A stretch of DNA of 64,000 nt. Origin: Oleiphilus messinensis (GTDB taxonomy: Bacteria; Pseudomonadota; Gammaproteobacteria; Pseudomonadales; Oleiphilaceae). Every line of letters begins with the position of its first letter. Within the stretch, counting starts at the first letter, position 1. The notes beneath the pieces are model-generated. The model saw only the letters and a list, made by a program, of their open reading frames with translations. It was not told the DNA's origin and made no database searches. The position numbers were made by a program, and so were the translations under genes. Positions 34,731 through 44,447 of this stretch are shown piece by piece. Location: the NCBI RefSeq assembly GCF_002162375.1, contig NZ_CP021425.1, positions 1,795,501 through 1,859,500 of the forward strand, written 5' to 3'.

Positions 34731-35898
34731 CTGCCAGCGCAACCCCCATACCACCGCCAATGCACAGTGTTGCCAGACCTTTTTTGGCATCCCGCTTTTG
34801 CATCTCATGAACCAGTGTGACCAGAACCCGGCAGCCCGATGCTCCAATGGGGTGGCCAAGTGCAATTGCACCGCCATTGACGTTTACTTTTCCATTGTCC
34901 CATTCCATATCCCGGTTTACGGAAATGGCCTGTGCAGCGAATGCTTCATTGGCTTCAACCAAGTCCAGTTGATCTACGCTCCAGCCGGCCTTTTCCAGAC
35001 ACTTTTTAGATGCAGGAATAGGGCCCGTCCCCATAATACTGGGGTCTACACCGGCGTTGGAATACGCCGCGATTCTGGCCAGAACAGGTAAGCCCAGGGC
35101 TTTTGCTTTTTCTTCTTCGCAAAGAATTACCGCTGCTGCCCCATCATTGATGGAGGAGGCGTTAGCGGCTGTAACGGTTCCGTCTTTTTTAAACGCAGGA
35201 CGAAGACCTGAGAATTTTTCCAGCGTCGCGCCGTGACGTGGATTTTCGTCCGTGTCGACTATGATGGGGTCGCCTTTGCGTTGCGGGATGGAAACGCTCA
35301 CGATCTCGTCAGCAAATCGGCCTGCCTTCTGAGCTGCTTCTGCTTTTTGCTGGGAATGAACGGCAAACTGGTCCTGTTCTTCACGGCTGATACCGTATTT
35401 TTCCACGATATTTTCTGCAGTAATGCCCATGTGGTAGTCATTAAAGGCATCCCACAGGCCGTCTTTAATCATGGTGTCTTCCAATTGCCAGTTGCCCATG
35501 CGTTGCCCGTTGCGGGAATTCGGGAGTACGTGTGCTGATTGGCTCATGGATTCCTGACCACCGGCGATAACAATTTCCGCATCCCCCAGCATGATTGATT
35601 GCGCCGCCAGTTGGAGCGCTTTGAGGCCTGAACCGCAGACTTTATTGATGGTCATTGCCGGAACCTGACTTGGCAAGCCGGCATTGATACTGGCCTGACG
35701 CGCCGGATTTTGACCGCAACCGGCCGTGAGTATCTGGCCCAGAATGACTTCGTCAACCTGCTCGCCCTTGACGCCACTGCTTTCCAATAGTGCCTTGATA
35801 ACGGTGCTGCCCAGTTGGTCGGCGGACAGTGATGCGAGTGCGCCTCCAAATGTTCCAATCGGGGTTCGTTTTGCAGCGACAATGACAACGTTCTTCAT
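34717..35898 (-). CDS. Acetyl-CoA acetyltransferase (thiolase)
   Basis: 393 aa, the usual biosynthetic thiolase length. The acylated cysteine lies in [11 protein letters not shown] (about residue 89), GHPIGASG gives the catalytic histidine, and [11 protein letters not shown] the second cysteine. NEAFAAQ is also conserved. It condenses two acetyl-CoA to acetoacetyl-CoA or the reverse; AtoB and PhaA cannot be told apart here. No phaB or phaC is adjacent. It is probably co-transcribed with the downstream AIG2-like gene. Confidence 0.94.
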   Translation of the reverse strand: MKNVVIVAAKRTPIGTFGGALASLSADQLGSTVIKALLESSGVKGEQVDEVILGQILTAGCGQNPARQASINAGLPSQVPAMTINKVCGSGLKALQLAAQSIMLGDAEIVIAGGQESMSQSAHVLPNSRNGQRMGNWQLEDTMIKDGLWDAFNDYHMGITAENIVEKYGISREEQDQFAVHSQQKAEAAQKAGRFADEIVSVSIPQRKGDPIIVDTDENPRHGATLEKFSGLRPAFKKDGTVTAANASSINDGAAAVILCEEEKAKALGLPVLARIAAYSNAGVDPSIMGTGPIPASKKCLEKAGWSVDQLDLVEANEAFAAQAISVNRDMEWDNGKVNVNGGAIALGHPIGASGCRVLVTLVHEMQKRDAKKGLATLCIGGGMGVALAVERD

Positions 35899-35976
35899 GA
35901 GGTCTCCTAGGTCGTTATTTAGGGTTTGGGTTGATTTGAGTGTGGGATATGTAATGCATGACGTAAGTCAGCGCTA

Positions 35977-36759
35977 TTATATCCCGATTGAACGGCCACC
36001 ATCTATGTTAATAATTTGACCGGAGACATAGGGAGCTTGAAAAGCCAGAAACTGGATGGTTTGGGCAATATCCTGCTCTGTACCGATTCGCTCCAGCGGG
36101 ATCTTCCTTAAAAGCTGTTGCTGGTAGTCATGGGCGGCGGCCTTTGCTTCCGGTGTTGCCGATTCCGACTCCGGCCAGAGTATGGCACCGGGAGAGACGC
36201 CGTTGACTCGAATGTCGGGGGCCAGTTCCAGTGCAAGTGACTGGGTGAGCATCGCCATACCGGCTTTGCTGATACTATAGATCGGATGGTTGTTCAGTGG
36301 CCGCTGGCTGTAGATATCCACCAGATTAACGATACAGCCCTGCGACTTGGAGAGGGCGGGGCGCAAGTGCTGGCACAAGAAGAAAGGCGCTTTGATATTG
36401 GTGTTCAGTAAGTGATTCCATTGTGCTTCGGTGGCCTCCTGTAAGGGGGTCGGGTAGAACGCTGAGGCATTGTTAATCAGCACATCCAGTTTGCCTTTCC
36501 AATTCAGTGCTTGCTCAGAAAGTGCTGTCAATTCGCTGCTATCGGCCAGATTGGCAGGCACAGTAATGGCGGAGTCCGGACGACTTGCATTCAACTCGGC
36601 AGCCAGCGCCTCGGCTGCGGCCTGACTCTGGTGATAGTGAACGATAATATCACAACCGCATGCATGCAGGTGTCGGGCTGTTGCCGCACCAAGGCGTTTA
36701 GCCGCACCAGTAATCAAGACCACAGCAGGTTTCGGAATGTTGGGTGGGGAAAGTGTCAT
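35977..36759 (-). CDS. Pteridine reductase (FolM/PTR1-like SDR)
   Basis: 260 aa short-chain dehydrogenase. TGAAKRLGAATARHLH is the cofactor loop with the Arg/Lys preference for NADPH, LINNASAF the NNAG equivalent, and YSISKAG the catalytic Tyr-x3-Lys. SPGAILWPES is typical of pteridine reductases, which make tetrahydro-pterins or dihydrofolate. It is divergent from the AraC gene at 36888. Not linked to folate genes here. Confidence 0.88.
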   Translation of the reverse strand: MTLSPPNIPKPAVVLITGAAKRLGAATARHLHACGCDIIVHYHQSQAAAEALAAELNASRPDSAITVPANLADSSELTALSEQALNWKGKLDVLINNASAFYPTPLQEATEAQWNHLLNTNIKAPFFLCQHLRPALSKSQGCIVNLVDIYSQRPLNNHPIYSISKAGMAMLTQSLALELAPDIRVNGVSPGAILWPESESATPEAKAAAHDYQQQLLRKIPLERIGTEQDIAQTIQFLAFQAPYVSGQIINIDGGRSIGI

Positions 36760-36849
36760 TTAGCAGATTCCTGATCAAATGTCGGTCTGGTTATACCGAA
36801 TTTTCAGTGACATTAAAAATCAATTTTGTACAAAACATGACAGATCAGC

Positions 36850-36869
36850 TTGTGCTAGCATTGTGCTAG
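36850..36869 (+). promoter_or_regulatory. 9-bp direct repeat before the AraC gene
   Basis: TTGTGCTAG occurs at 36850–36858 and again at 36861–36869, 11 bp apart, one helical turn, ending 18 bp before the AraC-type start. Direct half-sites of this spacing suit an AraC-family protein binding its own promoter; the exact protein is an inference. Confidence 0.5.
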
Positions 36870-36887
36870 ATAATTGAGGAGTAGGGC

Positions 36888-37724
36888 GTGACACACAATA
36901 TTCCAGCTAAAGAGCAGGTCAGAATCAAAGTGATTCCAGAGCTGGGGGGCCTGGAGCTACTGCAGGCAAAGTACCATCGCCAGTGTTTCTCCCGCCATGT
37001 ACATGAAGGCTATTGTATCGGCTTGATCGAGCAGGGCGCACAACGGTTCTGGCGCTCGGGAGCCCATCATGTGGCACCCCGGGATTGCATTATTTTGGTC
37101 AACGCAGACCAAGTCCATGATGGTCGTTGTGCGGATGATTCGGGGTGGGAGTATCGTGCGATTTATCCGTTACCCCAGGCATTTGAAAATGTTTCAGGGG
37201 ATTATGCTGAAAACAATGGCGTTGCACCCTGGTTTCCGGAATCGGTTGTACGGGATGGGACGATGGCGATCCAGTTGCGGACACTGTTCAATGTGTTGGA
37301 GTGCTCGGAAAATGTGCTGGTCAACGAGTCATATTGGCTGTCGACACTCGCGATGTTGTTGCAACGGCATGGCACGGTCAAATCTCGAGACACTGAAGGG
37401 AGGCTCAACCGGACGTCGGTTGAACTAGTCCGTGAATATCTGCATGTGCACTACCTCGAACATGTTTCAATCCAGGATTTGGCCGCGTTCTATGGGGTAA
37501 ACCCATGCCATTTGATTCGTGCGTTTACGCGTAAGTTTGGAATGCCACCTCACGCTTATCAAATTCAACTTCGACTGGCTCATGCCAAACAAATGATCCG
37601 TCAGGGCATATCCCTGGCAACTACTGCCGCGCATTGTGGTTTTACCGATCAGAGTCACCTGACTCGCCATTTCAAGAAAGCGCTTGGATTTGCCCCTGGC
37701 CGATACGCAAAAGCTTGTGTGTAG
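36888..37724 (+). CDS. AraC-family regulator with cupin-type sensor domain
   Basis: 278 aa from a GTG with GAGGAG 8 nt upstream. The N-terminal AraC-binding (cupin) domain (about residues 10–165) has CFSRHVHEGYCIGLIEQG. The C-terminal double HTH (about 178–276) has LAAFYGVNPCHLIRAFTRKF and AAHCGFTDQSHLTRHFKKAL. It lies 43 bp before azlC on the same strand, so it probably controls azlCD, as related regulators of amino-acid exporters do. A direct repeat just upstream may be its operator. Confidence 0.92.
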   Translation: MTHNIPAKEQVRIKVIPELGGLELLQAKYHRQCFSRHVHEGYCIGLIEQGAQRFWRSGAHHVAPRDCIILVNADQVHDGRCADDSGWEYRAIYPLPQAFENVSGDYAENNGVAPWFPESVVRDGTMAIQLRTLFNVLECSENVLVNESYWLSTLAMLLQRHGTVKSRDTEGRLNRTSVELVREYLHVHYLEHVSIQDLAAFYGVNPCHLIRAFTRKFGMPPHAYQIQLRLAHAKQMIRQGISLATTAAHCGFTDQSHLTRHFKKALGFAPGRYAKACV

Positions 37725-37767
37725 AGGCTTGTTGAGAGACGCATTAATCTATGAATCACAATTACTT

Positions 37768-38532
37768 ATGAATCGCAATAACCTGACATTGTTCTGGCAG
37801 GGTGGTCGGGATACCTTGCCCTTGCTGGTGGCTGCGATGCCCTTTGGATTTGTTTATGGCGCGTTGGCCACTGAACAGGGGGGGAGTGGCCTCTGGGTTC
37901 TGGCAATGTCGATGTTTGTTTTTGCCGGTGCATCACAATTTATTGCCATCACCTTGCTGGCCAGTGCAGCGGCGTTGCCGGTGGTGGTTTTGACCGTATT
38001 TATTGTCAATCTTCGTCACAGTCTTTATGCCGCGTCGCTGATGTCTTCTGCCCATCGGTGGCCAGCGTGGCTCCGTGCCCCGATGGCATTTTGGTTGACC
38101 GACGAAACGTTTGCTGTGGTGAGTCGGCATATCTCGCAAGCAGGTAATGACATGAACTCAGATCGGGATGTGCAGACCTTTATCGCCTATTATCTGGGCT
38201 CGGCGGTATCGATGTACCTGAACTGGTTGTTGTGTACCGGTGCAGGCATTTTAGCGGGACAAACCATCGTGGGGATTCAGGCCTGGGGGTTGGATGTTGC
38301 CATGGTGATGGCATTCATCGGTATTGTTGTACCCATGCTGCGTAATTTACCGCAATGGTTATGCGCGTTGGTTGCTTGTACAAGCGCCTTGCTGACTTTT
38401 GACTGGCCCCATCAGACCGGGTTGTTATTTTCCGCCATACTGGCCATTGTTATTGCAGTATTTGTGCAAATCAGGAGTCGAGTTCCACAGACTGTGTTTG
38501 AGGCAGAACCGGGGAGGGCAAGTTGTGAATAA
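37768..38532 (+). CDS. azlC: AzlC-family branched-chain amino acid exporter, large subunit
   Basis: 254 aa from the ATG at 37768, which drops an unlikely N-terminal stretch overlapping the AraC gene. Hydrophobic throughout, with about 6–8 helices. AAMPFGFVYGALA and VFAGASQFIAITLL are family motifs. With AzlD it exports valine and related amino acids or analogues (YgaZH/AzlCD family). It overlaps azlD by 8 bp. Confidence 0.92.
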   Translation: MNRNNLTLFWQGGRDTLPLLVAAMPFGFVYGALATEQGGSGLWVLAMSMFVFAGASQFIAITLLASAAALPVVVLTVFIVNLRHSLYAASLMSSAHRWPAWLRAPMAFWLTDETFAVVSRHISQAGNDMNSDRDVQTFIAYYLGSAVSMYLNWLLCTGAGILAGQTIVGIQAWGLDVAMVMAFIGIVVPMLRNLPQWLCALVACTSALLTFDWPHQTGLLFSAILAIVIAVFVQIRSRVPQTVFEAEPGRASCE

Positions 38533-38842
38533 CGGTTGGTTGATTCTAGCGATGGCGCTGGTCACTTTTTTGCCCCGTTTTCTTCCGATTGCATTTGCCG
38601 GAAAAGTCAAATTGCCAGCCCTGTTACTGCAGGCGTTTGAGTTCATTCCCATCGCTGTTCTGACTGTCATTATCACGCAGACCGTATTTGTTCATGACGG
38701 TGAAATAGCCCTGAGTTTCAATAACCATTATCTGTGGGCTACTTTAGTGGCAACTGGTGTTGCACTGGTCACGCGATCACTCGGATTCACGGTTGGCGTG
38801 GGTCTTTTGGTGTTCTTTGTCTTGCGCTTCATTGCAGGTTAG
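38525..38842 (+). CDS. azlD: AzlD-family branched-chain amino acid exporter, small subunit
   Basis: 105 aa from the GTG at 38525 with GGGGAGGG upstream. Four hydrophobic segments; [16 protein letters not shown] and the [13 protein letters not shown] region are typical of AzlD. It forms the exporter with AzlC. Its stop overlaps the convergent cca stop by 4 bp. Confidence 0.92.
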   Translation: MNNGWLILAMALVTFLPRFLPIAFAGKVKLPALLLQAFEFIPIAVLTVIITQTVFVHDGEIALSFNNHYLWATLVATGVALVTRSLGFTVGVGLLVFFVLRFIAG

Positions 38843-39972
38843 CGGATACACTGCGCTATTAACGTGAGTTGTTGCCGTTCAATTTCTGCGCCAAGCGCTT
38901 TGCCTTTAAAACCTTCTCTGAGCAGCGTCTTAGGGTCAATCTGCCTGAGCGCTTCGAGTATGTTGGCGAAGAAATCCTCCGGGGATAGCTGATCAGGTTC
39001 CGGGGCCTGAACGGCGAGACTGATCTCAATAAAAGGCTTCAGGTTGTCAGGGGATTTCAGGGCACCGCTGCTGGTGAGAAATGCCAATAACTGTTCAGGA
39101 GCATGTTGAGTGGGTCTGTTCACCACATCCTGAAACCGGCAGCAGAGTTCTGCCCGTTTCTGAAATACTTTGGGCATTTTAATTCGTGCTGCCAGTTGCT
39201 CGATTTGTGCCGTAGCGGCTTCCGGTTCGAGCTGTTTGCTGAATTGATAGAGGATAATGGCCAGTCGGCTTTCTGGTGAAGATATGGTTTTGCTGGCGAG
39301 GATGAGGTCTCGCTCCCAGTCGGGTTCATTGATAATGCCTAGTAACTCCGGCATGGTGACGGCTAACGCACCGCATGCAGCCAGCGTGATGAAATACACT
39401 TCAGGGGAGGGCTCGCCCAGCGCCCGGCAGGTCTCCTGCCAAACCCGCTCCGGTACAAGGTGATCCGCTTCGCCGGTGTCGACCATTTCTTTCATAAGTG
39501 CCATGGTTTCATCGGCAACGGTAAAACCGAGATGGTGGAATCTTGCTGCAAAGCGGGCGACACGCAATATCCGCAGAGGGTCTTCGATAAAGGCCTCCGA
39601 CACATGGCGTAATATCCGGTTTTGCAGGTCTGTTTGTCCCTGGAAGGGATCGGTAATATTGCCGTTTTTATCCATGGCCATGGCATTGATGGTAAGGTCT
39701 CGCCGTCTCAGGTCATCCTCAAGAGTCACATCCGGCGCGGCATGGCATTCAAAACCTTTGTAGCCTTTACCTTTTTTACGCTCGGTGCGAGCAAGGGCGT
39801 ATTCTTCTTTGGTTTGCGGATGCAAGAATACCGGAAAGTCTGCACCCACCTGGCTGTAGCCTGATGCAAGCAACACCTCTGGTGTGGCTCCGACCACGAC
39901 CCAATCCCGATCTTTGACCGGAATATTCAGCAGTTTGTCGCGAACTGCTCCACCGACCAGATAACTTTTCAT
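38839..39972 (-). CDS. cca: CCA-adding tRNA nucleotidyltransferase
   Basis: 377 aa from the ATG at 39972. The frame runs upstream to 40197 but this is not conserved-looking. [12 protein letters not shown] starts the head domain, DRDWVVVG and [19 protein letters not shown] carry the catalytic Asp residues and template motif, and [10 protein letters not shown] the neck. It lacks the ~35 C-terminal residues that complete the HD phosphohydrolase domain of E. coli Cca (412 aa), and resembles the shorter pseudomonad type. It adds or repairs CCA at tRNA 3' ends. Confidence 0.95.
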   Translation of the reverse strand: MKSYLVGGAVRDKLLNIPVKDRDWVVVGATPEVLLASGYSQVGADFPVFLHPQTKEEYALARTERKKGKGYKGFECHAAPDVTLEDDLRRRDLTINAMAMDKNGNITDPFQGQTDLQNRILRHVSEAFIEDPLRILRVARFAARFHHLGFTVADETMALMKEMVDTGEADHLVPERVWQETCRALGEPSPEVYFITLAACGALAVTMPELLGIINEPDWERDLILASKTISSPESRLAIILYQFSKQLEPEAATAQIEQLAARIKMPKVFQKRAELCCRFQDVVNRPTQHAPEQLLAFLTSSGALKSPDNLKPFIEISLAVQAPEPDQLSPEDFFANILEALRQIDPKTLLREGFKGKALGAEIERQQLTLIAQCIR

Positions 39973-40247
39973 AACCCTACTCCCATAACCACACCCATAA
40001 CCATACTTTCTCTGGTTTCTCAGCTTGCGTGGTGCGTATTTTGCCCCTGAATCGATGCGGAGTATACCGGTGACGTTGCGGATAGTATATGTAGCTATAA
40101 ACGAGACCTTTACCAGCATTGCCTGGGCGATCAGAGAATGACAGATACAAATTGTTACAGGTTTATCGTAAAGTATTTGCGAGTTCGGGCCGATCATTTC
40201 AGTTGGAGTAAGGTTTTATTCAAGTATCGTCTAGAAGGAAGGAATTC

Positions 40248-40541
40248 GTGAAACATATTCACTCCGGCGTGGTTGTCCTGTGTGTGTTGTTACTGGCAGG
40301 GTGCAGCTACAGTCCTTACTATCCACATCATTGCGGCCACGTTGAGCACCACGAAACAGGCTATATTGCTTGGTATTGGCCGGTTGAAGCCCCCCACCGC
40401 CACCCTCGGACACCGAGCCCGTCTGCACAGCAATCTGCCTGTGTCCCCTGTGCCAGCGAAGGGAGCGTCACAACCGGGTGTGCCTGTGGTCATCACCATC
40501 ACCATTATTATTTTCAGCACAAGGAATATGAGGATTACTGA
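40248..40541 (+). CDS. Small His/Cys-rich lipoprotein
   Basis: 97 aa from a GTG with AAGGAAGG upstream. The lipoprotein signal is clear (VLLLAGC, Cys19). The mature part is rich in His, Tyr, Pro and Cys: paired His near the start, a central CVPC, and a terminal CACGHHHHH cluster, which suggests metal binding at the membrane. No family recognised. It precedes flgP by 152 bp on the same strand, so it could be an accessory of the flagellar ring genes or an independent metal-handling protein. Confidence 0.65.
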   Translation: MKHIHSGVVVLCVLLLAGCSYSPYYPHHCGHVEHHETGYIAWYWPVEAPHRHPRTPSPSAQQSACVPCASEGSVTTGCACGHHHHHYYFQHKEYEDY

Positions 40542-40693
40542 GGCTTGTCCCAAACCTTGTTTCAGTAATGGCGCTAAGGTCCAAGTGTTGGCACGGTTTT
40601 TTCTACTAACCCTGTAAAATTGGAAAAGTGGCGACTTTTTGCCGCTTTCTTCGACCATCCGATAAGTTGGCGATTTACCAGGGGTAAGCTTAC

Positions 40694-41299
40694 ATGAATA
40701 CCATTCGCTTTTCGTTCAAACCTTTGATGCAGGTGGGGGCCGTTGCAGGCATGCTGTTCCTGACGGGATGCATGTACCACGGGCACGGCAAAATGTATGG
40801 GCCGACCGGGCAACCGGGCTGTGATGGTTGTGTGCAGCAACAAGTTTTACCGCCACCCCAACCCGAGAAAGTGGTGGTTCGGGCGACAGGATATGGGTCT
40901 TACATGAATCCCAAGGGGGTCGGGGAAGAGCGTCAGCGTTTTATGGCGATGCGTGCATCGAAACTTGATGCGTTGCGTAATTTGACCGAGCGAGTTTATG
41001 GTACCCAAATCTTTGGTAATTCCTACGTTAAGGACATGGTACTGGACAATGATCATTTGCGCACTGTGATTGATGCCCATATCCGTGACGCCAAAGTGGT
41101 CTCTGTCAACCAGCTCTCCTCAGGCGGATTTGAAACCGTGGTCGAGATGCAGCTTTCTCCCCAGCTTTCCCGCTGTCTGGGAACGGCGGATGCGACTGCG
41201 GCAGTTTGCCAGTCCTTTATGACGACCCGGATGCCGGTATCTGCCAGAGCCGCTTCGCCCAGCTATGCCCATAAGCATGGTATGTACTTCGTCGAATAA
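40694..41299 (+). CDS. flgP: LPP20-family lipoprotein, FlgP-like
   Basis: 201 aa. Lipobox at LFLTGC (Cys26), a short Gly/Pro-rich linker, and an LPP20 domain (about 65–180) with RATGYGSYMN and the RASKLDALRNLTERVYG helix. In Vibrio, FlgP is an outer-membrane-anchored part of the flagellar H-ring. The next gene encodes FlgT, which supports this over other LPP20 lipoproteins. A HGHGK stretch after the lipobox echoes the His-rich lipoprotein upstream. Confidence 0.85.
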   Translation: MNTIRFSFKPLMQVGAVAGMLFLTGCMYHGHGKMYGPTGQPGCDGCVQQQVLPPPQPEKVVVRATGYGSYMNPKGVGEERQRFMAMRASKLDALRNLTERVYGTQIFGNSYVKDMVLDNDHLRTVIDAHIRDAKVVSVNQLSSGGFETVVEMQLSPQLSRCLGTADATAAVCQSFMTTRMPVSARAASPSYAHKHGMYFVE

Positions 41300-41336
41300 C
41301 GCAGCTTAAAGTGATTTCTGGTGTACCGGAGGGGAT

Positions 41337-42563
41337 ATGACTGGCCTCAACTATTTTTTGACGCGCTGGATCGCCTGTTCTGTAATTGGCCTGTGGATCT
41401 GGAGTATATCTGGCCTGCTCAAGGCAGAATGGGTCAGTGGAGAAGGGGTTGCAGTGATTCAGTATGGCGATGTTGATGCGGCAATGCTGGAAGCACGTCG
41501 GTTAGCCCTTCAGGATGCACTTTCCAAGGGAATGCTGAGGGTTTCCGGCTCGACAAAAGTGGTGAATGGTGCGGTCCAGCGCGATGATCTCATGGTTTCC
41601 AGTCAGGCTTCGGTAAAAAAAGTCGAAGTTTTGAGTGAAAAAGTCGATGGCAACGAGGTTCGGGTGGTCATCAATGCCAATTTGAGTTCCGAGTCGGCCT
41701 GTCCGTCGGGCACCGCGAATCATTACCGCAAGAAGTTGGCCGTCACAAGTTTTGCCTTGCAAGAGCGGGAGCAAGCCTCACTGGGTGGCTTGGATAATAT
41801 TGAGCGTGCCCTTGCCAGCCATTTTGTTGATCAATTGAATCGCACGGGTAACATGCTTGTATTCGAAAGTAGTCAGTACAAGCTCTATGATGAGATCCGC
41901 AACGCACCCACTGCCGAGTCGGAAAAACGAACACTGACCAAAGCGGTTCGTATTGCCAAGCAGATGGATGTCCAGTTTGTGCTCTCGGGAGTGGTTCGCG
42001 ATTTATCAGTGCATGATCCGGACGCCTTCGGTACTTCAATTATTGCCGGTATGACCCGTTGGGCCGGAGAGGCCGATACCCGTCGTGCCTTTGATATTGA
42101 AGTATTTGTTCATGATGGTTTTAGTGGTGCTCTGGTTTTTCAAAATCGTTATCGAACGGACGCCGCCTGGGATTTGGATCTGGACGCTAGTCCCGGTTTC
42201 GGATCACCGCATTTTTGGAACAGTGATTACGGTAGCAAGGCGGCCCGTTTGTTGAGCGGTGTTACCACTGAGGTTGCTGAGTTGGTTCAGTGTCAGCCGT
42301 TTATGGCGCGAATTGCTAAAGTCGATGGAAAAATTATTCATTTTTCTACCGGGGCCAGTGCCGGTATTCGCCCGGGTGACCAAATGAGTATTTATCGCGG
42401 AATGCAGTATTTTGACGCTGATCTTCTGGATTTTACCGAGTTGACGGACGTGAAAACGGTTCTGACGGTGGATCAGGTTCAGCCCCACTTTTCACGCGGT
42501 CGTATGGTGGTTGATGCGGGTCGGGTGAATATTCAAAAAGATGATTTGTTGATTGTTTGGTAG
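41337..42563 (+). CDS. flgT: Flagellar H-ring protein FlgT
   Basis: 408 aa. Signal peptide (about 1–30, ending LLKAEW). The N-terminal domain (about 31–125) has GEGVAVIQYGDVDAAMLEARRLALQDAL, here split as the typical FlgT start; the middle domain (about 130–320) is TolB-N-like; and the C-terminal domain (about 325–408) is a small beta barrel. FlgT forms the periplasmic H-ring that holds the sodium stator units in Vibrio. It follows flgP by 37 bp. No other flagellar genes lie in the window, so this is a detached pair. Confidence 0.9.
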   Translation: MTGLNYFLTRWIACSVIGLWIWSISGLLKAEWVSGEGVAVIQYGDVDAAMLEARRLALQDALSKGMLRVSGSTKVVNGAVQRDDLMVSSQASVKKVEVLSEKVDGNEVRVVINANLSSESACPSGTANHYRKKLAVTSFALQEREQASLGGLDNIERALASHFVDQLNRTGNMLVFESSQYKLYDEIRNAPTAESEKRTLTKAVRIAKQMDVQFVLSGVVRDLSVHDPDAFGTSIIAGMTRWAGEADTRRAFDIEVFVHDGFSGALVFQNRYRTDAAWDLDLDASPGFGSPHFWNSDYGSKAARLLSGVTTEVAELVQCQPFMARIAKVDGKIIHFSTGASAGIRPGDQMSIYRGMQYFDADLLDFTELTDVKTVLTVDQVQPHFSRGRMVVDAGRVNIQKDDLLIVW

Positions 42564-42636
42564 TGGGTCGTGGGCAGTGGATAGAGGAGAATGGATAGAG
42601 GGGGGCGTCTGCACAGTGGCCCAGATTTGCAATAGC

Positions 42637-43812
42637 TTACGTTTTATGAATATTGCCGCTCCACCAGCGCAGAATACCATAACCCAGTAAAGCCGAGCAA
42701 AATGACCCAGTTAAGATCCCGATACGATCAACTGCGGTGTAATCCGGTCCGGCATGCTCAAAGGCGAGTGATCCGATAAACAGACTCATGGTAAAACCAA
42801 TTCCGCACAGCGCTGAAACGCCAAAAAGGTGACGCCAGTTACAGCGGCTTGGCAGGGCTGCCATTCCCAGCTGTATAACAATAAAACAGAATAGGAATAC
42901 GCCAATTTGTTTGCCGAAAAATAAACCGGCGGCAATGCCCAGTGAGATCGAATTAAATAGCTCACCATTGCCCGTGGTCAGTGAGACGCCTGCATTGGCG
43001 AACGCAAACAGCGGTAGAATAACCAATGCAACAGTACCCCGGATGCTGTGTTCCATCTCGATTAAGAGTGGTTGCCCGCTTTCCCCTTTGACGCTTAAAG
43101 GCATGAACATTGCCAGAACGACGCCGGCCAGTGTCGCATGTACTCCCGATTTTAGCACTGCAACCCACATCACAATACCGGTAAGCAAGTACGGCGCGAC
43201 TTGACGGACTCGCAGCTTATTCAATATGAATAAAACGCAAACCATTGAAAACGCGATGGCAATGGAGAGCTCGGAAAGAGAGACCGTATAAAAAAAGGCG
43301 ATGATTAAAATTGCGCCGATATCGTCCAGAACGGCCAGGGAGGCGAGAAATATTTTAAGGCTGGCGGGAACTCGATTCCCCAGTAGTGCCAATACCCCGA
43401 GTGCAAACGCGATATCTGTAGCCGCTGGTATCGCCCATCCCTGCAGTGCAACCTGATCATCTATGTTAATGGCGACATAGATTAGCGCGGGAAACAACAT
43501 GCCACCGATTGCCCCGGCTGTGGGCAGTACCATACGTTTCGGAGAAGCGAGTTCTCCTGTTAAAATTTCCCGTTTTAGTTCCAGTCCCACATGGAAGAAA
43601 AATATTGCCATCAATCCATCATTTATCCAAAGTAAAAGCGGTTTGGCGATATCCAGCTCACCAATGCGGATTTCTACAGGTGTGGCCAGTAAGGCATCAT
43701 AGTAATGATCCAGGGGGGAATTGGCGCAAATAATAGCGAGCAGGGCGCAACCCAATAACAGCACACCACTTGAGGACTCGTGTTTTAACGCAGATTGCAA
43801 CTTGTTTGGCAT
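42637..43812 (-). CDS. nhaA: Na+/H+ antiporter NhaA
   Basis: 391 aa, full length, about 11–12 helices. WINDGLMAIFFFHVGLELKRE is split across helix II, and AIPAATDIAFALGVLALLG contains the paired aspartates of the ion site (with LAVLDDIGAILIIA, the third Asp pair). FANAGV and CGIGFTMSLF are also conserved. It expels sodium using the proton gradient and controls pH. It is convergent with flgT, 73 bp apart. Confidence 0.96.
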   Translation of the reverse strand: MPNKLQSALKHESSSGVLLLGCALLAIICANSPLDHYYDALLATPVEIRIGELDIAKPLLLWINDGLMAIFFFHVGLELKREILTGELASPKRMVLPTAGAIGGMLFPALIYVAINIDDQVALQGWAIPAATDIAFALGVLALLGNRVPASLKIFLASLAVLDDIGAILIIAFFYTVSLSELSIAIAFSMVCVLFILNKLRVRQVAPYLLTGIVMWVAVLKSGVHATLAGVVLAMFMPLSVKGESGQPLLIEMEHSIRGTVALVILPLFAFANAGVSLTTGNGELFNSISLGIAAGLFFGKQIGVFLFCFIVIQLGMAALPSRCNWRHLFGVSALCGIGFTMSLFIGSLAFEHAGPDYTAVDRIGILTGSFCSALLGYGILRWWSGNIHKT

Positions 43813-43903
43813 AGCGGTGCGTTACGCGGATTGGTGTTCAGGAGTATGCTCAGTGTAGCACTGCTGATCAATCCGCGTACAGCGAATATTGTGAGTTGAG
43901 AGG

Positions 43904-44359
43904 CTAGTTTGAATAGTGTGCGGCGCTGGCGAGAATCTTTTGCAGCATGGCGCGCAGGCCGTTGCCACGGGTCGGGCTGATGTGGCGGAAAAGGTCCAAC
44001 TGAGTAAAAATACCATCGACATCGGTTGTAGTGAGCTCGGCAGGTTTCTTGCCATTTAACATGCAGAGAATGATGGCTGCCAGACCGCGGACAATCATGG
44101 CATCGCTGTCAATTAGCAGGAATAGTTTCCCGCTTTCAGCATCAAGGTAGTCAATCAGCCAGACCTGGCTTTGGCAGCCGTGGACTTTGTTGTTTTCGAT
44201 TTTGTCTTCTTCCGGAAATGCGGGCAACTTTTTACCCAAATCAATGATATAGGCGTAGCGCTCTTCCCAATCATCGAGAAAAGAGAAGGTGTCGAGCACC
44301 TCGTCGATTGTGACATCGATTCCCAGGGGATTGGATTTAAACGTATCTGCTTTTGTCAT
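43904..44359 (-). CDS. sufE: Cysteine desulfuration protein SufE
   Basis: 151 aa. KVHGCQSQVWL (about residue 61) is the sulfur-accepting cysteine loop, and IVRGLAAIILCMLNGK and LFRHISPTRGNGLRAM are conserved. SufE takes persulfide sulfur from SufS and passes it to the SufBCD scaffold. It is the last gene of the seven-gene suf run, 88 bp after sufT. Confidence 0.95.
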   Translation of the reverse strand: MTKADTFKSNPLGIDVTIDEVLDTFSFLDDWEERYAYIIDLGKKLPAFPEEDKIENNKVHGCQSQVWLIDYLDAESGKLFLLIDSDAMIVRGLAAIILCMLNGKKPAELTTTDVDGIFTQLDLFRHISPTRGNGLRAMLQKILASAAHYSN

Positions 44360-44447
44360 TCGTAATGCCTGTGGTCTATTTAGAGGGTAAAGCTAAAATT
44401 GTGCCGACCGTGGTCGCCCCGGATCTCCGTGTTGCCAGAACCGGGTT

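Noticed and set aside
40480-40520. Engineered His-tag-like run
   Set aside because: The His run lies in a natural Cys/Tyr/His-rich lipoprotein with lipobox and no vector sequence around it.
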